Below are positions 37,298 through 45,618 of a stretch of DNA of 64,000 bases, in pieces; position 1 is the stretch's first letter; each line of letters starts with the position of its first letter. This DNA is from Ruegeria profundi (lineage in GTDB: Bacteria; Pseudomonadota; Alphaproteobacteria; Rhodobacterales; Rhodobacteraceae). The translations under genes were made by a program, and so were the position numbers. The stretch is taken from positions 434,001 through 498,000 of the forward strand of contig NZ_LQBP01000001.1 of the NCBI RefSeq assembly GCF_001507545.1, in the 5' to 3' direction. The notes under the pieces are model-generated. The model made no database searches. It had not been told where the DNA came from and saw only the letters and a list, made by a program, of their open reading frames with translations.

Positions 37298-37829
37298 TGT
37301 CTTGTGCAACAGGGGCGCAACGGGCACCGTACTTGGCACCTTAACATTTCGTAATCGTTGGTTGCATCGGCGGCTGTTTGTGACTTGGCGCAACCCGAGG
37401 GACCGCCAAGCCGCACCTGCACCGGTTGACGCGCTCCACGCAATTCCACCAACTCGCTGCAGGCTCTTTTCGATACAGACGATACTATCGTAGTTCAGTG
37501 CGTGATTTTTAACGGCGGCATGGCTGACTAGTCCACTCACCCCCGGCCATTATCAGAAAAACCATCGCTTGACATTCCAGCGACAAACCCGCATGTGCCC
37601 TTTAATCAAAGCGCTGCCGCGTGAGCATTACGGGCTGTATTGGCCCGAACAGCGCACCACGATACTCCAGTTCCCCATCACGCAGGGTTCTTGACGCGTC
37701 GACCGGACACCATAGGAAGCGCCTGTGTGTCCCGAGGTTACGCGAAACCCTTGCCGGTCACGTCTTGAACGTGGCCAAACGCGCTCGTCCGTGACTGATA
37801 AATCGGCGCGGATCATAAAGGAATGACAC

Positions 37830-39086
37830 TTGTTCGATTTTGACATGCTGGGCCTTGCCCCGGCCCTGAATGACGCGCTGAAACGCGCCAATTTTTCCCA
37901 GCCCACGCCGATCCAAAACAAGGCGATCCCGCTGGCACTTGAAGGCCATGATATTCTTGGACTGGCCCAAACCGGCACCGGCAAGACATTGGCTTTCGGT
38001 CTGCCGCTGATTGATCATCTGCTGGCACAGCCCGGCAAACCCGCGCCTAAGACGGCCAAGGCCCTGATCCTGGCTCCTACCCGGGAATTGGTTAATCAGA
38101 TCGCCGAAAGCCTCCGCAATCTGACCAAAAAAACAAGGCTCCGCGTTGCCACCGTTGTGGGTGGGCAATCCATCGGCAAGCAAATCTCATTCCTGTCGCG
38201 CGGCACCGACATTTTGGTCGCCACGCCGGGCCGCCTGATCGATTTGATGGAGCGCGGCGCCGTTGATCTCAGCTCAGTGCGCCACCTTGTTCTGGACGAA
38301 GCTGATCAGATGTTGGACATGGGCTTTATCCACGCTCTGCGTCGGATTGCGCCGGAACTGGGCACCCCGCGCCAGACAATGTTGTTTTCAGCGACTATGC
38401 CCAAGCAGATGGAAGAACTCAGCCAAGCATACCTGTCCAACCCACAAAGGGTGCAGGTTTCACCTCCGGGCAAAGCCGCAGACAAGATCACGCAATCCGT
38501 GCATTTCCTCAGCCGAGCGGAAAAGCCCGGCAAACTGCGCGACATCCTTTCAAGAGACACGGATGCCCTGACGCTGGTTTTCGCCCGTACGAAGCATGGC
38601 GCGGAAAAACTTATGAAAGGTCTTGTGGAGGACGGCTTTAATGCTGCTTCGATCCACGGGAACAAAAGCCAAGGTCAAAGAGACCGCGCGATCAAGGCAT
38701 TCCGAGCCGGAGAGATCACGATTTTGGTCGCCACCGACGTTGCTGCACGGGGTATCGATATTCCCGGCGTTGCCTATGTGATCAACTACGACTTACCTGA
38801 AGTGCCTGACAATTATGTCCACCGCATTGGCCGAACGGCGCGCGCAGGACGTGAAGGCGAAGGCATCGCCTTTTGCGCGCCTGATGAAGTGGACCAGCTG
38901 CGCCAGATACAAAAGCTGATGAAGATTGAGATTCCGGTCGCCAGCGGCTCGATGCCCGAAGTTGCAGAACCCAAAGCCCCGCGCAAACGCGGAGGGTTCC
39001 GGGGCCGCCGCCCTCAGGGAACCAACACGGGAAGGAAGCCCCAAGGGTCCAAGCAGCGCCGTCCGCGCAGACGGTCAGCCGCGTAG
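37830..39086 (+). CDS. DEAD-box ATP-dependent RNA helicase (RhlE-like)
   Basis: Cytosolic RNA helicase of 418 residues acting in ribosome assembly or RNA decay. All motifs are present: Q-motif PTPIQNKAIP, Walker A AQTGTGKT, PTRELVNQIA, VATPGRLID, DEAD in VLDEADQMLDMGF, FSATMP, the second RecA domain with ATDVAARGID and HRIGRTARAGREGEG. The C-terminal 55 residues are basic and Arg/Gly-rich (KRGGFRGRRP...KQRRPRRR), fitting non-specific RNA binding. Start is TTG at 37830 with AAAGGA upstream; no in-frame ATG lies near. Next to the GTA locus but not part of it. Confidence 0.93.
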   Translation: MFDFDMLGLAPALNDALKRANFSQPTPIQNKAIPLALEGHDILGLAQTGTGKTLAFGLPLIDHLLAQPGKPAPKTAKALILAPTRELVNQIAESLRNLTKKTRLRVATVVGGQSIGKQISFLSRGTDILVATPGRLIDLMERGAVDLSSVRHLVLDEADQMLDMGFIHALRRIAPELGTPRQTMLFSATMPKQMEELSQAYLSNPQRVQVSPPGKAADKITQSVHFLSRAEKPGKLRDILSRDTDALTLVFARTKHGAEKLMKGLVEDGFNAASIHGNKSQGQRDRAIKAFRAGEITILVATDVAARGIDIPGVAYVINYDLPEVPDNYVHRIGRTARAGREGEGIAFCAPDEVDQLRQIQKLMKIEIPVASGSMPEVAEPKAPRKRGGFRGRRPQGTNTGRKPQGSKQRRPRRRSAA

Positions 39087-39097
39087 GCAAAAGAAAA

Positions 39098-39121
39098 GGG
39101 CCGCGTTGCGAAACGCGGCCC
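39098..39121 (-). terminator. Terminator of mltG (also faces the helicase gene)
   Basis: GGGCCGCGTT (39098-39107) pairs with AACGCGGCCC (39112-39121), a perfect 10-bp stem. A-rich sequence on the plus-strand left side gives TTTTCTTT on the minus strand, so it ends the minus-strand mltG transcript and lies between the convergent genes. Confidence 0.85.
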
Positions 39122-39126
39122 GTGTT

Positions 39127-40287
39127 CTAGTTGTTGGAGCCGTTTCTCTCCGCTTCGATCTCGCGCCATTTGGCAACGTTGCGGTTATGCTCATCCAGAG
39201 TTTCCGCAAAAGCGTGTCCACCTGTTCCATCTGCGACAAAGAACACATACTGGGTCTCTTCCGGGGCCACCGCTGCCTGAAGGCTGGCCAAACCGGGATT
39301 GGCAATCGGCGTCGGAGGCAAACCGTCAATCACATATGTATTCCAAGGTGTTGCGCGGCGAAGTTCACTCTGACGCAAACCACGGCCAAGTACGCCTTGC
39401 CCTTTTGTAACGCCATAGATCACGGTCGGGTCCGTTTGAAGTCTCATACCCTTTTCAAGACGATTTACGAAGACGCTGGCAACCTGTCCCCGCTCATGCG
39501 GGACACCGGTTTCCTTTTCGATGATGGAGGCAAGGATCAGCATCTCTTCCGGGCTGGAAATCGGTAAGCCGTCCTGACGGCTTTCCCAAACCGCGTTGAT
39601 GCGAAGCTGCTGTTTCTCCTGCATATTCTGAAGCAGGGCTACGCGGTCATCTCCGGGCCTCACGTCATAACTGTCCGGTGCCAGCATTCCCTCGGCCGGG
39701 ACTTCGGTGACATCACCAGTAAGCGCATCCACCCCCTTCAAGGCTTCAACCACCTGCCACGAGGTCACCCCCTCGGCAAGGGAAACACGATACCGGGTGT
39801 CGGCATCCTGACGCTTTTCGGTATATTCCGCAGGGGTTTCATCTACGCCGACTTCAAAATTGGCGATCTCGACGAAGTCCAGTGTCGCCGGGTCCAGTTC
39901 GCGTACCCGCGTTTGCAGGCGGGTTACCCCAATCCGATACTCGATCTCGGAACCGCATGTGCTGGCACCGCTACTGGTGATCTTGTCGATGATTTGCTCC
40001 ATCGACGAACCTTCGTGTACCAGAAAGCTTCCCGCTTTCAACTGCCCAGCCTTGTCGGTGTAATCCGCACCCATCCTGAAGATAACCGCGCTGCTGATGG
40101 CGCCGTCCTCCTCAAGCTGTTGGCTGACCTCGGTCATGTTTGAGCCACGCTTGACCTGCAAGCAAATGGCGGTTTCCAGCGGGCCTTCACTTTTAAACTG
40201 CGACTGTCCCCACAGGATCACGCCGCCCGTCAGGAACAGGCCGACCACAAGGATGGTCAACGCATTCGACGCCAAAGCCCGCCACAT
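39127..40287 (-). CDS. mltG: Endolytic murein transglycosylase MltG
   Basis: Membrane-anchored enzyme of 386 residues that cuts nascent glycan strands and may end their synthesis. A transmembrane helix (about 8-27, ALTILVVGLFLTGGVILW) precedes a LysM-like subdomain and the YceG catalytic domain with the catalytic Glu in ILASIIEKETGVPHERGQVASVF and the later IYGVTKGQG and NTYVIDGLPPTPIANPG. The ATG abuts the stop of fabF (TAA at 40290-40288, ATG ending at 40285), so the pair is co-translated. The fabF-mltG pairing is common in alphaproteobacteria. Confidence 0.95.
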   Translation of the reverse strand: MWRALASNALTILVVGLFLTGGVILWGQSQFKSEGPLETAICLQVKRGSNMTEVSQQLEEDGAISSAVIFRMGADYTDKAGQLKAGSFLVHEGSSMEQIIDKITSSGASTCGSEIEYRIGVTRLQTRVRELDPATLDFVEIANFEVGVDETPAEYTEKRQDADTRYRVSLAEGVTSWQVVEALKGVDALTGDVTEVPAEGMLAPDSYDVRPGDDRVALLQNMQEKQQLRINAVWESRQDGLPISSPEEMLILASIIEKETGVPHERGQVASVFVNRLEKGMRLQTDPTVIYGVTKGQGVLGRGLRQSELRRATPWNTYVIDGLPPTPIANPGLASLQAAVAPEETQYVFFVADGTGGHAFAETLDEHNRNVAKWREIEAERNGSNN

Positions 40288-41553
40288 TTAACCAACCTTC
40301 CCGAAGATCACGCTAGCGTTGGTGCCACCAAAGCCAAACGAGTTCGATAGGGCCACGTTGATTTCCCGCTCACGTTTTGCGTTCGGAGCAAGGTCGATCG
40401 GAGTTTCGACTGCGGGGTTATCCAGGTTGATCGTCGGCGGAGCCACCTGATCCCGGATCGCCAGGATCGAAAAGATCGCCTCGATCGCGCCGGCCGCACC
40501 CAGCAGGTGACCAGTGGCCGACTTGGTCGAGGTCATCGTCGCACTACCCGCATGTTCGCCCAGCAGGCGCTCCACCGCACCCAGTTCAATCGTATCTGCC
40601 ATGGTCGAGGTGCCGTGCGCGTTAATATAGTCCAGATCTTTCGGCTCCAATCCGGCACTGCGCAGCGCAGCCCGCATCGCGCGTTCGGCACCGTCGCCAT
40701 CTTCGGACGGCGCCGTAATATGGTACGCGTCACCGGACATGCCATAGCCCAAGACTTCGGCATAAATCTTAGCGCCGCGTGCCTTGGCGTGTTCGTATTC
40801 CTCCAGAACCACGATACCCGCGCCTTCGCCCATCACGAAACCATCACGGTCCACGTCATAGGGCCGGCTGGCTTTCTTAGGGTCGTCAGCGTATTTGGTC
40901 GACAGCGCCTTGCACGCGTTAAAGCCCGCAATGCCAATCTCGCAAATGCAGCCTTCGCCGCCGCCCGCAACCATAACGTCCGCGTCACCCGCACGGATAA
41001 TGCGGCTGGCATCGCCAATGGCATGCGCCCCGGTCGAACAGGCCGTCACGACCGAATGGTTCGGGCCTTTAAAGCCGTGTCGTATCGAAACCTGGCCCGA
41101 GGCCAGGTTGATCAGCGCGCCCGGAATAAAGAACGGCGACACACGGCGCGGGCCCTTGTCCCTGATGAGGTTGGCCGTGTTCGCAATGGAGCCGAGGCCA
41201 CCGATACCAGAGCCAATCAGGACACCTGTCCGCAGGCGATCCTCTTCGTCTTCTGGCAACCAGTTCGCATCCTGACACGCCATATCGGCCGCCGCGATGG
41301 AATAGAGAATAAAGTCCTCGATCTTACGCTGCTCTTTTGGCGGCAACCAATCGTCCGGATTGAAGGTCCCATTCGACCCGTCTCCACGTGGAACTTCACA
41401 GGCATAGGTCGTGGTGACCCCGCTTGCCTCGGCGTCGAACTGAGTGATCGGGCCTGCACCGGATTCTCCGTCCAGCAGCCGCGACCAGGTTTCCTCAACC
41501 CCACTGGCCAACGGCGTGACCAATCCCAGACCGGTTACAACGACTCTGCGCAT
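40288..41553 (-). CDS. fabF: 3-oxoacyl-[ACP] synthase II
   Basis: Elongating ketosynthase of fatty-acid synthesis, 421 residues. Catalytic triad: Cys in VTACSTGAHAIG, His in YINAHGTSTMADTIEL, His in SATGHLLGAAGAIEA. The N-terminus MRRVVVTGLGLVTPLASG and the C-terminus NSFGFGGTNASVIF are typical. Usually acpP sits just upstream, but here about 1.7 kb with a HisA-like gene, a GNAT gene and a terminator intervene between acpP and fabF. mltG follows with no gap. Confidence 0.96.
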   Translation of the reverse strand: MRRVVVTGLGLVTPLASGVEETWSRLLDGESGAGPITQFDAEASGVTTTYACEVPRGDGSNGTFNPDDWLPPKEQRKIEDFILYSIAAADMACQDANWLPEDEEDRLRTGVLIGSGIGGLGSIANTANLIRDKGPRRVSPFFIPGALINLASGQVSIRHGFKGPNHSVVTACSTGAHAIGDASRIIRAGDADVMVAGGGEGCICEIGIAGFNACKALSTKYADDPKKASRPYDVDRDGFVMGEGAGIVVLEEYEHAKARGAKIYAEVLGYGMSGDAYHITAPSEDGDGAERAMRAALRSAGLEPKDLDYINAHGTSTMADTIELGAVERLLGEHAGSATMTSTKSATGHLLGAAGAIEAIFSILAIRDQVAPPTINLDNPAVETPIDLAPNAKREREINVALSNSFGFGGTNASVIFGKVG

Positions 41554-41693
41554 GAAATGCCTCTTGCCTGCTTCCTATTTGAGAACCGCTCTTACCCCGG
41601 CCCGGGGTCCGGGGGCAAGAGCCACGGCAGATTCCCCTCCGGCACGATTTCGCCACACGAAGCAAAAGCTTGGCGATATAATCGGTTCTTTCG

Positions 41694-41737
41694 ACAAAAA
41701 AACCGCCGGTCAATCGGTAGCGACAACTGGCGGTTTT
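41694..41737 (-). terminator. Terminator after the HisA-like gene
   Basis: On the minus strand AAAACCGCC (41737-41729) pairs with GGCGGTTTT (41707-41699) around a 21-base loop, followed by TTTGTCG. It sits 15 bases past the HisA-like stop and separates it from fabF, whose own promoter must lie between 41554 and 41690. Confidence 0.72.
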
Positions 41738-41751
41738 GAATTGCAGTTGGC

Positions 41752-42495
41752 TTACTGAAACTGTGCCACCGGCTCATGCGCCGTTTTAGCCACTTCCAGC
41801 GCATCCGCCAGGCCAAGTGTCTTGCGGAACAACGCACGCCCAACAATCGCGCCTGAGATGTTGGGGATATACGCCAATCTGGAAATGTCGTCCGCCGTAC
41901 GCACCACACCGCTGGCGATGATTGGCGTTCGGGACTTTTCCGCAAGTCCTGCGATGAGTCCCAGCTGCGCCTCGACATCTTCCATATCGCTGTCGATATC
42001 GGTCACAACAATACCGGCAAACGGAGTATTCTCGAAGGCTTGGATAAACGCTTCCGGAGTGAATGCACTCTGACTGCGCCAGCCGTCGGTCATTACAAAC
42101 CCCCGCCAAACGTCAACCGCCAGAACGATCTGATCGGGGTATAACTTGGCCAGCTCTTTCACCAGATTGGGATCTCGCGCAGCAAGCGTGCCGATCACGA
42201 CCCGCCCTGCACCTTTGTCGATCCAATGCGCAACTTGCTCACGGCTGCGCATGCCACCAGCCAGCTGCACAGGCATCTCGGCCGAGCGAATGATCTCTTC
42301 AACCAACCCAAAGTTGGTATCCCGTCCTTCGATCGCATCAAAGTCCGTCAGCTGCATCCACTCAGCCCCGGCGGCCGACCACCCGCGCGCCGTTTCAATG
42401 GGGTCCACATGCCAGATCATGGCATTGTCCAGACGGCCCTTGTCCAGCGTGACACACCGGCCGTTCTGCAGTTCCATTGTAGGATAAATTCTCAT
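41752..42495 (-). CDS. HisA-like TIM-barrel protein (divergent HisA paralogue)
   Basis: A 247-residue beta-alpha barrel clearly related to HisA, the Amadori isomerase of histidine synthesis: MRIYPTMELQNGRCVTLDKG, LAGGMRSREQV, VVIGTLAARDP, IASGVVRTADDI, GAIVGRALF. Two positions are unusual. The catalytic Asp8 of HisA is Glu here (PTMEL), and the second phosphate loop reads SGVV where HisA has SGGV; the Asp127 equivalent is kept (LAVDVWRG). The true hisA is expected in a his operon elsewhere, so this copy may have another substrate or weak activity. It lies between fabF and a GNAT gene, flanked by a terminator. Confidence 0.8.
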   Translation of the reverse strand: MRIYPTMELQNGRCVTLDKGRLDNAMIWHVDPIETARGWSAAGAEWMQLTDFDAIEGRDTNFGLVEEIIRSAEMPVQLAGGMRSREQVAHWIDKGAGRVVIGTLAARDPNLVKELAKLYPDQIVLAVDVWRGFVMTDGWRSQSAFTPEAFIQAFENTPFAGIVVTDIDSDMEDVEAQLGLIAGLAEKSRTPIIASGVVRTADDISRLAYIPNISGAIVGRALFRKTLGLADALEVAKTAHEPVAQFQ

Positions 42496-42613
42496 GAGCC
42501 CGCTCCCTCTCCCAGTCGCGTTGCAATCCAGCGCACTATACACGCGGGATGAAACCCGGAGAATACTGGTTTCGGCAAACTGAGGGTGTTTTGCGGCATG
42601 ATTGCCGGTCGCA

Positions 42614-43153
42614 TCACATCCGTGTCGGTGGACCGTTCCGTCGCAACAGAACGACCGGAGTACTGTTGTATTCGCAGCTTCGCATTGGGACATATCCCAG
42701 CTTGTCAGCCAGCTTTTGCGACACGGTATTGGCCGAATTTACCATTGCAACCAATGGTCCAGGCATAACGCGGTCAAACCAGTCATGGGCGGCTTGCGCA
42801 GCTTCCAGTCCCAATCCCTGGCCCTGTGCCTCGGGCACCAGAACCCATCCAGCCTCGGGGTAGCAGTCAAAATCGTCGCCCAGCGCACGATTGCCGTAGA
42901 AAAAACCAGCCTGACCGATCAACAACCGATTCGATTGCTGCAAGACAGCCCACTGCCCGAATCCGGCCATCTGCCAATGCCCCGCATTCCGAAGAAACGA
43001 ATCCCACGCCTCGCCTCGTGACCGCGGCTTGCCGCCAATATGGTGCACGATGCAAGGGTTGCGCCAGATCTCGGCGAACCGGTTGAAGTCTTCGGGCCGC
43101 ATTGCGCATAGCATCAAGCGCGCCGTGTTTATGGTCGGGGTGGATCGTATCAT
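42614..43153 (-). CDS. GNAT-family N-acetyltransferase (RimJ/RimL type)
   Basis: Predicted acetyltransferase of 179 residues. The N-terminal TARLMLCAMRPEDFNRFAEIW is typical of the RimJ/RimL subgroup, and the acetyl-CoA loop is in VPEAQGQGLGLEAAQAAHDWF; GYVPMRS near the C-terminus is the usual late beta strand. Substrate unknown; protein N-termini, amino acids or antibiotics are common in the family. It lies between acpP and the HisA-like gene on the same strand, with a terminator upstream, so it likely has its own promoter. Confidence 0.85.
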   Translation of the reverse strand: MIRSTPTINTARLMLCAMRPEDFNRFAEIWRNPCIVHHIGGKPRSRGEAWDSFLRNAGHWQMAGFGQWAVLQQSNRLLIGQAGFFYGNRALGDDFDCYPEAGWVLVPEAQGQGLGLEAAQAAHDWFDRVMPGPLVAMVNSANTVSQKLADKLGYVPMRSCEYNSTPVVLLRRNGPPTRM

Positions 43154-43237
43154 GCCCTGCCCGCTCGGATATTTGCCTCAGGCCTAACAGTGCTTAGCGA
43201 ATTGGCACCTAGCAAGGATGAATTTGGGCAAACACAA

Positions 43238-43274
43238 AAAAACGGCGCCTCCGTTGCCCGGAAACGCCGTTTTT
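43238..43274 (-). terminator. Terminator of acpP
   Basis: AAAAACGGCG (43238-43247) and CGCCGTTTTT (43265-43274) pair perfectly around a 17-base loop, with T-runs on both strands. It lies 17 bases past the acpP stop and separates it from the GNAT gene. Confidence 0.88.
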
Positions 43275-43290
43275 TATCTGTTCGAAGCGC

Positions 43291-43524
43291 TTAAGAAGCT
43301 TCCGAGATGAATTTTACGGCGTCGCCGAAAGTCTGGATTGTCTCGGCTGCGTCATCCGGAATCTCGATGCCAAACTCTTCTTCGAAAGCCATAACCAGCT
43401 CAACTGTGTCCAAGCTGTCTGCGCCCAGATCGTCGATGAACGAAGCGTTCTCTGCTACTTTGTCTTCTTCAACACCCAGGTGCTCAACAACGATCTTTTT
43501 AACGCGATCTGCGACGTCGCTCAT
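43291..43524 (-). CDS. acpP: Acyl carrier protein
   Basis: Small acidic carrier of 77 residues for acyl chains in fatty-acid and lipid synthesis. The 4'-phosphopantetheine attachment Ser is in [20 protein letters not shown]. Sequence is nearly canonical ([20 protein letters not shown]). Last gene of fabD-fabG-acpP on this strand, with about 210 bases before it containing two hairpins, and a strong terminator behind. Confidence 0.98.
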   Translation of the reverse strand: MSDVADRVKKIVVEHLGVEEDKVAENASFIDDLGADSLDTVELVMAFEEEFGIEIPDDAAETIQTFGDAVKFISEAS

Positions 43525-43732
43525 GTCTATTCCTCATTCCATTTCAGGGCGTATTGCCCGGTTCAGCCCTTGCCCGCTCAGGCTGGCTTTGATGTGCCCG
43601 GTCCGGGCGGTTGGGTCCCGGAAGACCGGGAAAGTAGAAGGCCGACCAATCGGTCGACCTCTGCATGTATGCGCCGCCTATAGCACAGACAACGCCCAAG
43701 GCAAACGCTTTCGCGCCCGGCCTTGTTGGCGC
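43525..43732 (-). other. acpP leader with two hairpins
   Basis: Between fabG and acpP. On the minus strand AGGTCGACC/GGTCGGCCT (43660-43639; one G-T pair) and a CCCGG/CCGGG hairpin (about 43617-43630) lie in tandem. No gene. They may set the ratio of the abundant acpP message to fabDG by partial termination or RNA processing, a guess from position. Confidence 0.4.
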
Positions 43733-44470
43733 TCACAACATGGCCATACCACCATTCACATGCAAGGTTGTTCCTGTGACATAGCCCGCCTCGGGGCTGG
43801 CAAGGTACAGAACTGCTGCAGCAATTTCCGCTGGTTCGCCCATACGTCCGGCGGGAACCTGGCCCAGGATGCCGGATTTTTGATCGTCGGTCAGCTTATC
43901 TGTCATCGCAGTTGTGATGAAGCCGGGGGCGACTGCGTTGGCCGTGATTCCGCGGCTTGCGACCTCATAAGCCAGCGATTTTGTCATGCCGACCATACCC
44001 GCCTTGGACGCGGCATAGTTTGCCTGCCCGGGGTTGCCAGTTGCGCCAACAACGGACGAGATATTGATGATCCGGCCCCAGCGCGCCTTCATCATGCCGC
44101 GTAAAACGCCTTTGCACAGCTTGGCGGTGGCTGTCAGGTTCACGTCAATCACGCTCTGCCATTCGTCGTCCGACATGCGCATGAACAGGTTGTCCCGCGT
44201 AATGCCTGCATTGTTGACCAGAATGTCGACTGATCCCATCGCATCCGCCGCCTGCTTTGGCAGCGCTGCAACGGCTTCGGCATCTCCCAGATTACAAGGC
44301 AGTACATGCGCACGTTCACCCAGCTCGTCGGCCAGTGCTTGCAGCGGCTCAACCCGAGTGCCGGACAGCCCGACAGTGGCCCCCGCGTCATGCAGCGCGC
44401 GCGCGATGTCGCCCCCAATTCCACCCGAAGCGCCAGTGATCAGCGCGTTCTTACCTGTCAAATCAAACAT
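43733..44470 (-). CDS. fabG: 3-oxoacyl-[ACP] reductase
   Basis: NADPH-dependent short-chain dehydrogenase of 245 residues, second step of fatty-acid elongation. Nucleotide motif LITGASGGIGGDIARAL, NNAGITRDNLFM, catalytic Ser in INISSVVGATG and Tyr-Lys in YAASKAGMVGMTK, then GFITTAMTDKL. Follows fabD by 39 bases and precedes acpP. The VNPN-like NADP-specific features and context make FabG the clear choice among SDRs. Confidence 0.96.
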   Translation of the reverse strand: MFDLTGKNALITGASGGIGGDIARALHDAGATVGLSGTRVEPLQALADELGERAHVLPCNLGDAEAVAALPKQAADAMGSVDILVNNAGITRDNLFMRMSDDEWQSVIDVNLTATAKLCKGVLRGMMKARWGRIINISSVVGATGNPGQANYAASKAGMVGMTKSLAYEVASRGITANAVAPGFITTAMTDKLTDDQKSGILGQVPAGRMGEPAEIAAAVLYLASPEAGYVTGTTLHVNGGMAML

Positions 44471-44509
44471 TCGGTTTCCCTCTTGGTGCGTCCTTCGGGA
44501 CGTTTATTC

Positions 44510-45448
44510 TTACGACTCGGCCTCAAGGACCTTTTGCACATCTTCCGGTGTACCAACGGCTTTGCCCGCGATGTCGCGGTCAATCTTTCGGATCATACCG
44601 GACAGGGCTTTGCCTGCGCCGATCTCCCATGTCTCGGTCACGCCTTGTGCCGCCATGTATTGCACGCTTTCACGCCAGCGAACCGAGCCGGTGACCTGTT
44701 CGACAAGTAATTGGCGAATCAGATCAGGGTCGGCAACCGCCTCGGCGCACACATTAGCAACCAGCGGCACAGACGGCGCCTTGATTGAGACCGATGCCAA
44801 AGCTTCGGCCATCACGTCGGCAGCAGGCTGCATCAGCGCACAGTGAAACGGCGCGCTAACTGGCAGCATCACAGCGCGTTTCGCACCTTTTTCCTTGGCG
44901 ATCTCAGCGGCGCGTTCTACTGCGGCCTTGGAACCAGATACCACGACCTGTGTCGGATCGTTGTCGTTCGCGGCCTGACAAACCTCGCCCTGTGCGGCCT
45001 CTTCGGCCACGGATCGCACAGCATCCAAATCCAAACCGAGTATAGCGGCCATCGCACCTTCACCCACTGGCACCGCGCTTTGCATGGCTTGACCACGTGT
45101 GCGCAAAAGGCGCGCCGTATCTGCAACGGACAACGCACCAGCAGCGGCCAAAGCAGAATATTCACCAAGCGAGTGACCCGCGACAAAAGCCGCATCCGTG
45201 ACCGCAACGCCCTCGGCCTCAAGTGCGCGCATCGCCGCCATCGACGTGGCCATCAATGCGGGTTGCGCGTTTTGCGTCAGCGTAAGGTCCGCGATATCAC
45301 CGTCCCAGATCAGGTCGCTCAGTTTTTCACCCAGCGCCTCGTCAACCTCATCAAAAACAGCCCGAGCAGCCGGATAGGCCTCGGCCAGAGCTTTGCCCAT
45401 CCCGATGGTTTGGGCGCCCTGCCCGGGAAAAACGAATGCGCGTGTCAT
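44510..45448 (-). CDS. fabD: Malonyl-CoA:ACP transacylase
   Basis: Loads malonyl groups from CoA to ACP; 312 residues. Catalytic Ser in VAGHSLGEYSAL, the Arg in LRTRGQAMQSAVP, the His in PVSAPFHCALMQPA, and the start AFVFPGQGAQTIGMG. The ATG at 45448 is preceded by AAGAGGT; a longer frame to 45514 has no site. First gene of the fabD-fabG-acpP run. Confidence 0.96.
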   Translation of the reverse strand: MTRAFVFPGQGAQTIGMGKALAEAYPAARAVFDEVDEALGEKLSDLIWDGDIADLTLTQNAQPALMATSMAAMRALEAEGVAVTDAAFVAGHSLGEYSALAAAGALSVADTARLLRTRGQAMQSAVPVGEGAMAAILGLDLDAVRSVAEEAAQGEVCQAANDNDPTQVVVSGSKAAVERAAEIAKEKGAKRAVMLPVSAPFHCALMQPAADVMAEALASVSIKAPSVPLVANVCAEAVADPDLIRQLLVEQVTGSVRWRESVQYMAAQGVTETWEIGAGKALSGMIRKIDRDIAGKAVGTPEDVQKVLEAES

Positions 45449-45618
45449 TGCGACCTCTTGGATGACGTTAGGTTGTCGCGGGGTGTAAACCGACTGCGGG
45501 CGCGGCACAAGCATTGCCTGACTTCTGCATCATGGCACCTTGACTGTGCGCATCACGCTATTGAGTCCTGTTCCCATGGCCTTAGGTTTAGGCCAGCCAC
45601 ACCAGTCCGGAGCCCCTG

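Larger units (their letters stand above)
37137..37829. other. Intergenic region upstream of the GTA remnant and the helicase gene
   Basis: About 690 bases without a convincing gene between two divergent genes. It holds a promoter-like pair and a terminator-like hairpin facing the GTA side (37211-37297) and the AAAGGA ribosome binding site of the helicase gene near 37817. A minus-strand frame at 37178-37540 is open but has no family signature. Otherwise I see nothing. Confidence 0.5.

Noticed and set aside
37178-37540. Minus-strand open frame of 120 codons upstream of GTA g1
   Set aside because: No family signature, covers the promoter and terminator signals, and composition is not gene-like; possibly noise in an intergenic region.
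40507-41739. Open frame of about 410 codons opposite fabF
   Set aside because: Antisense shadow; no ribosome binding site or recognisable domain, while fabF has its full catalytic triad.
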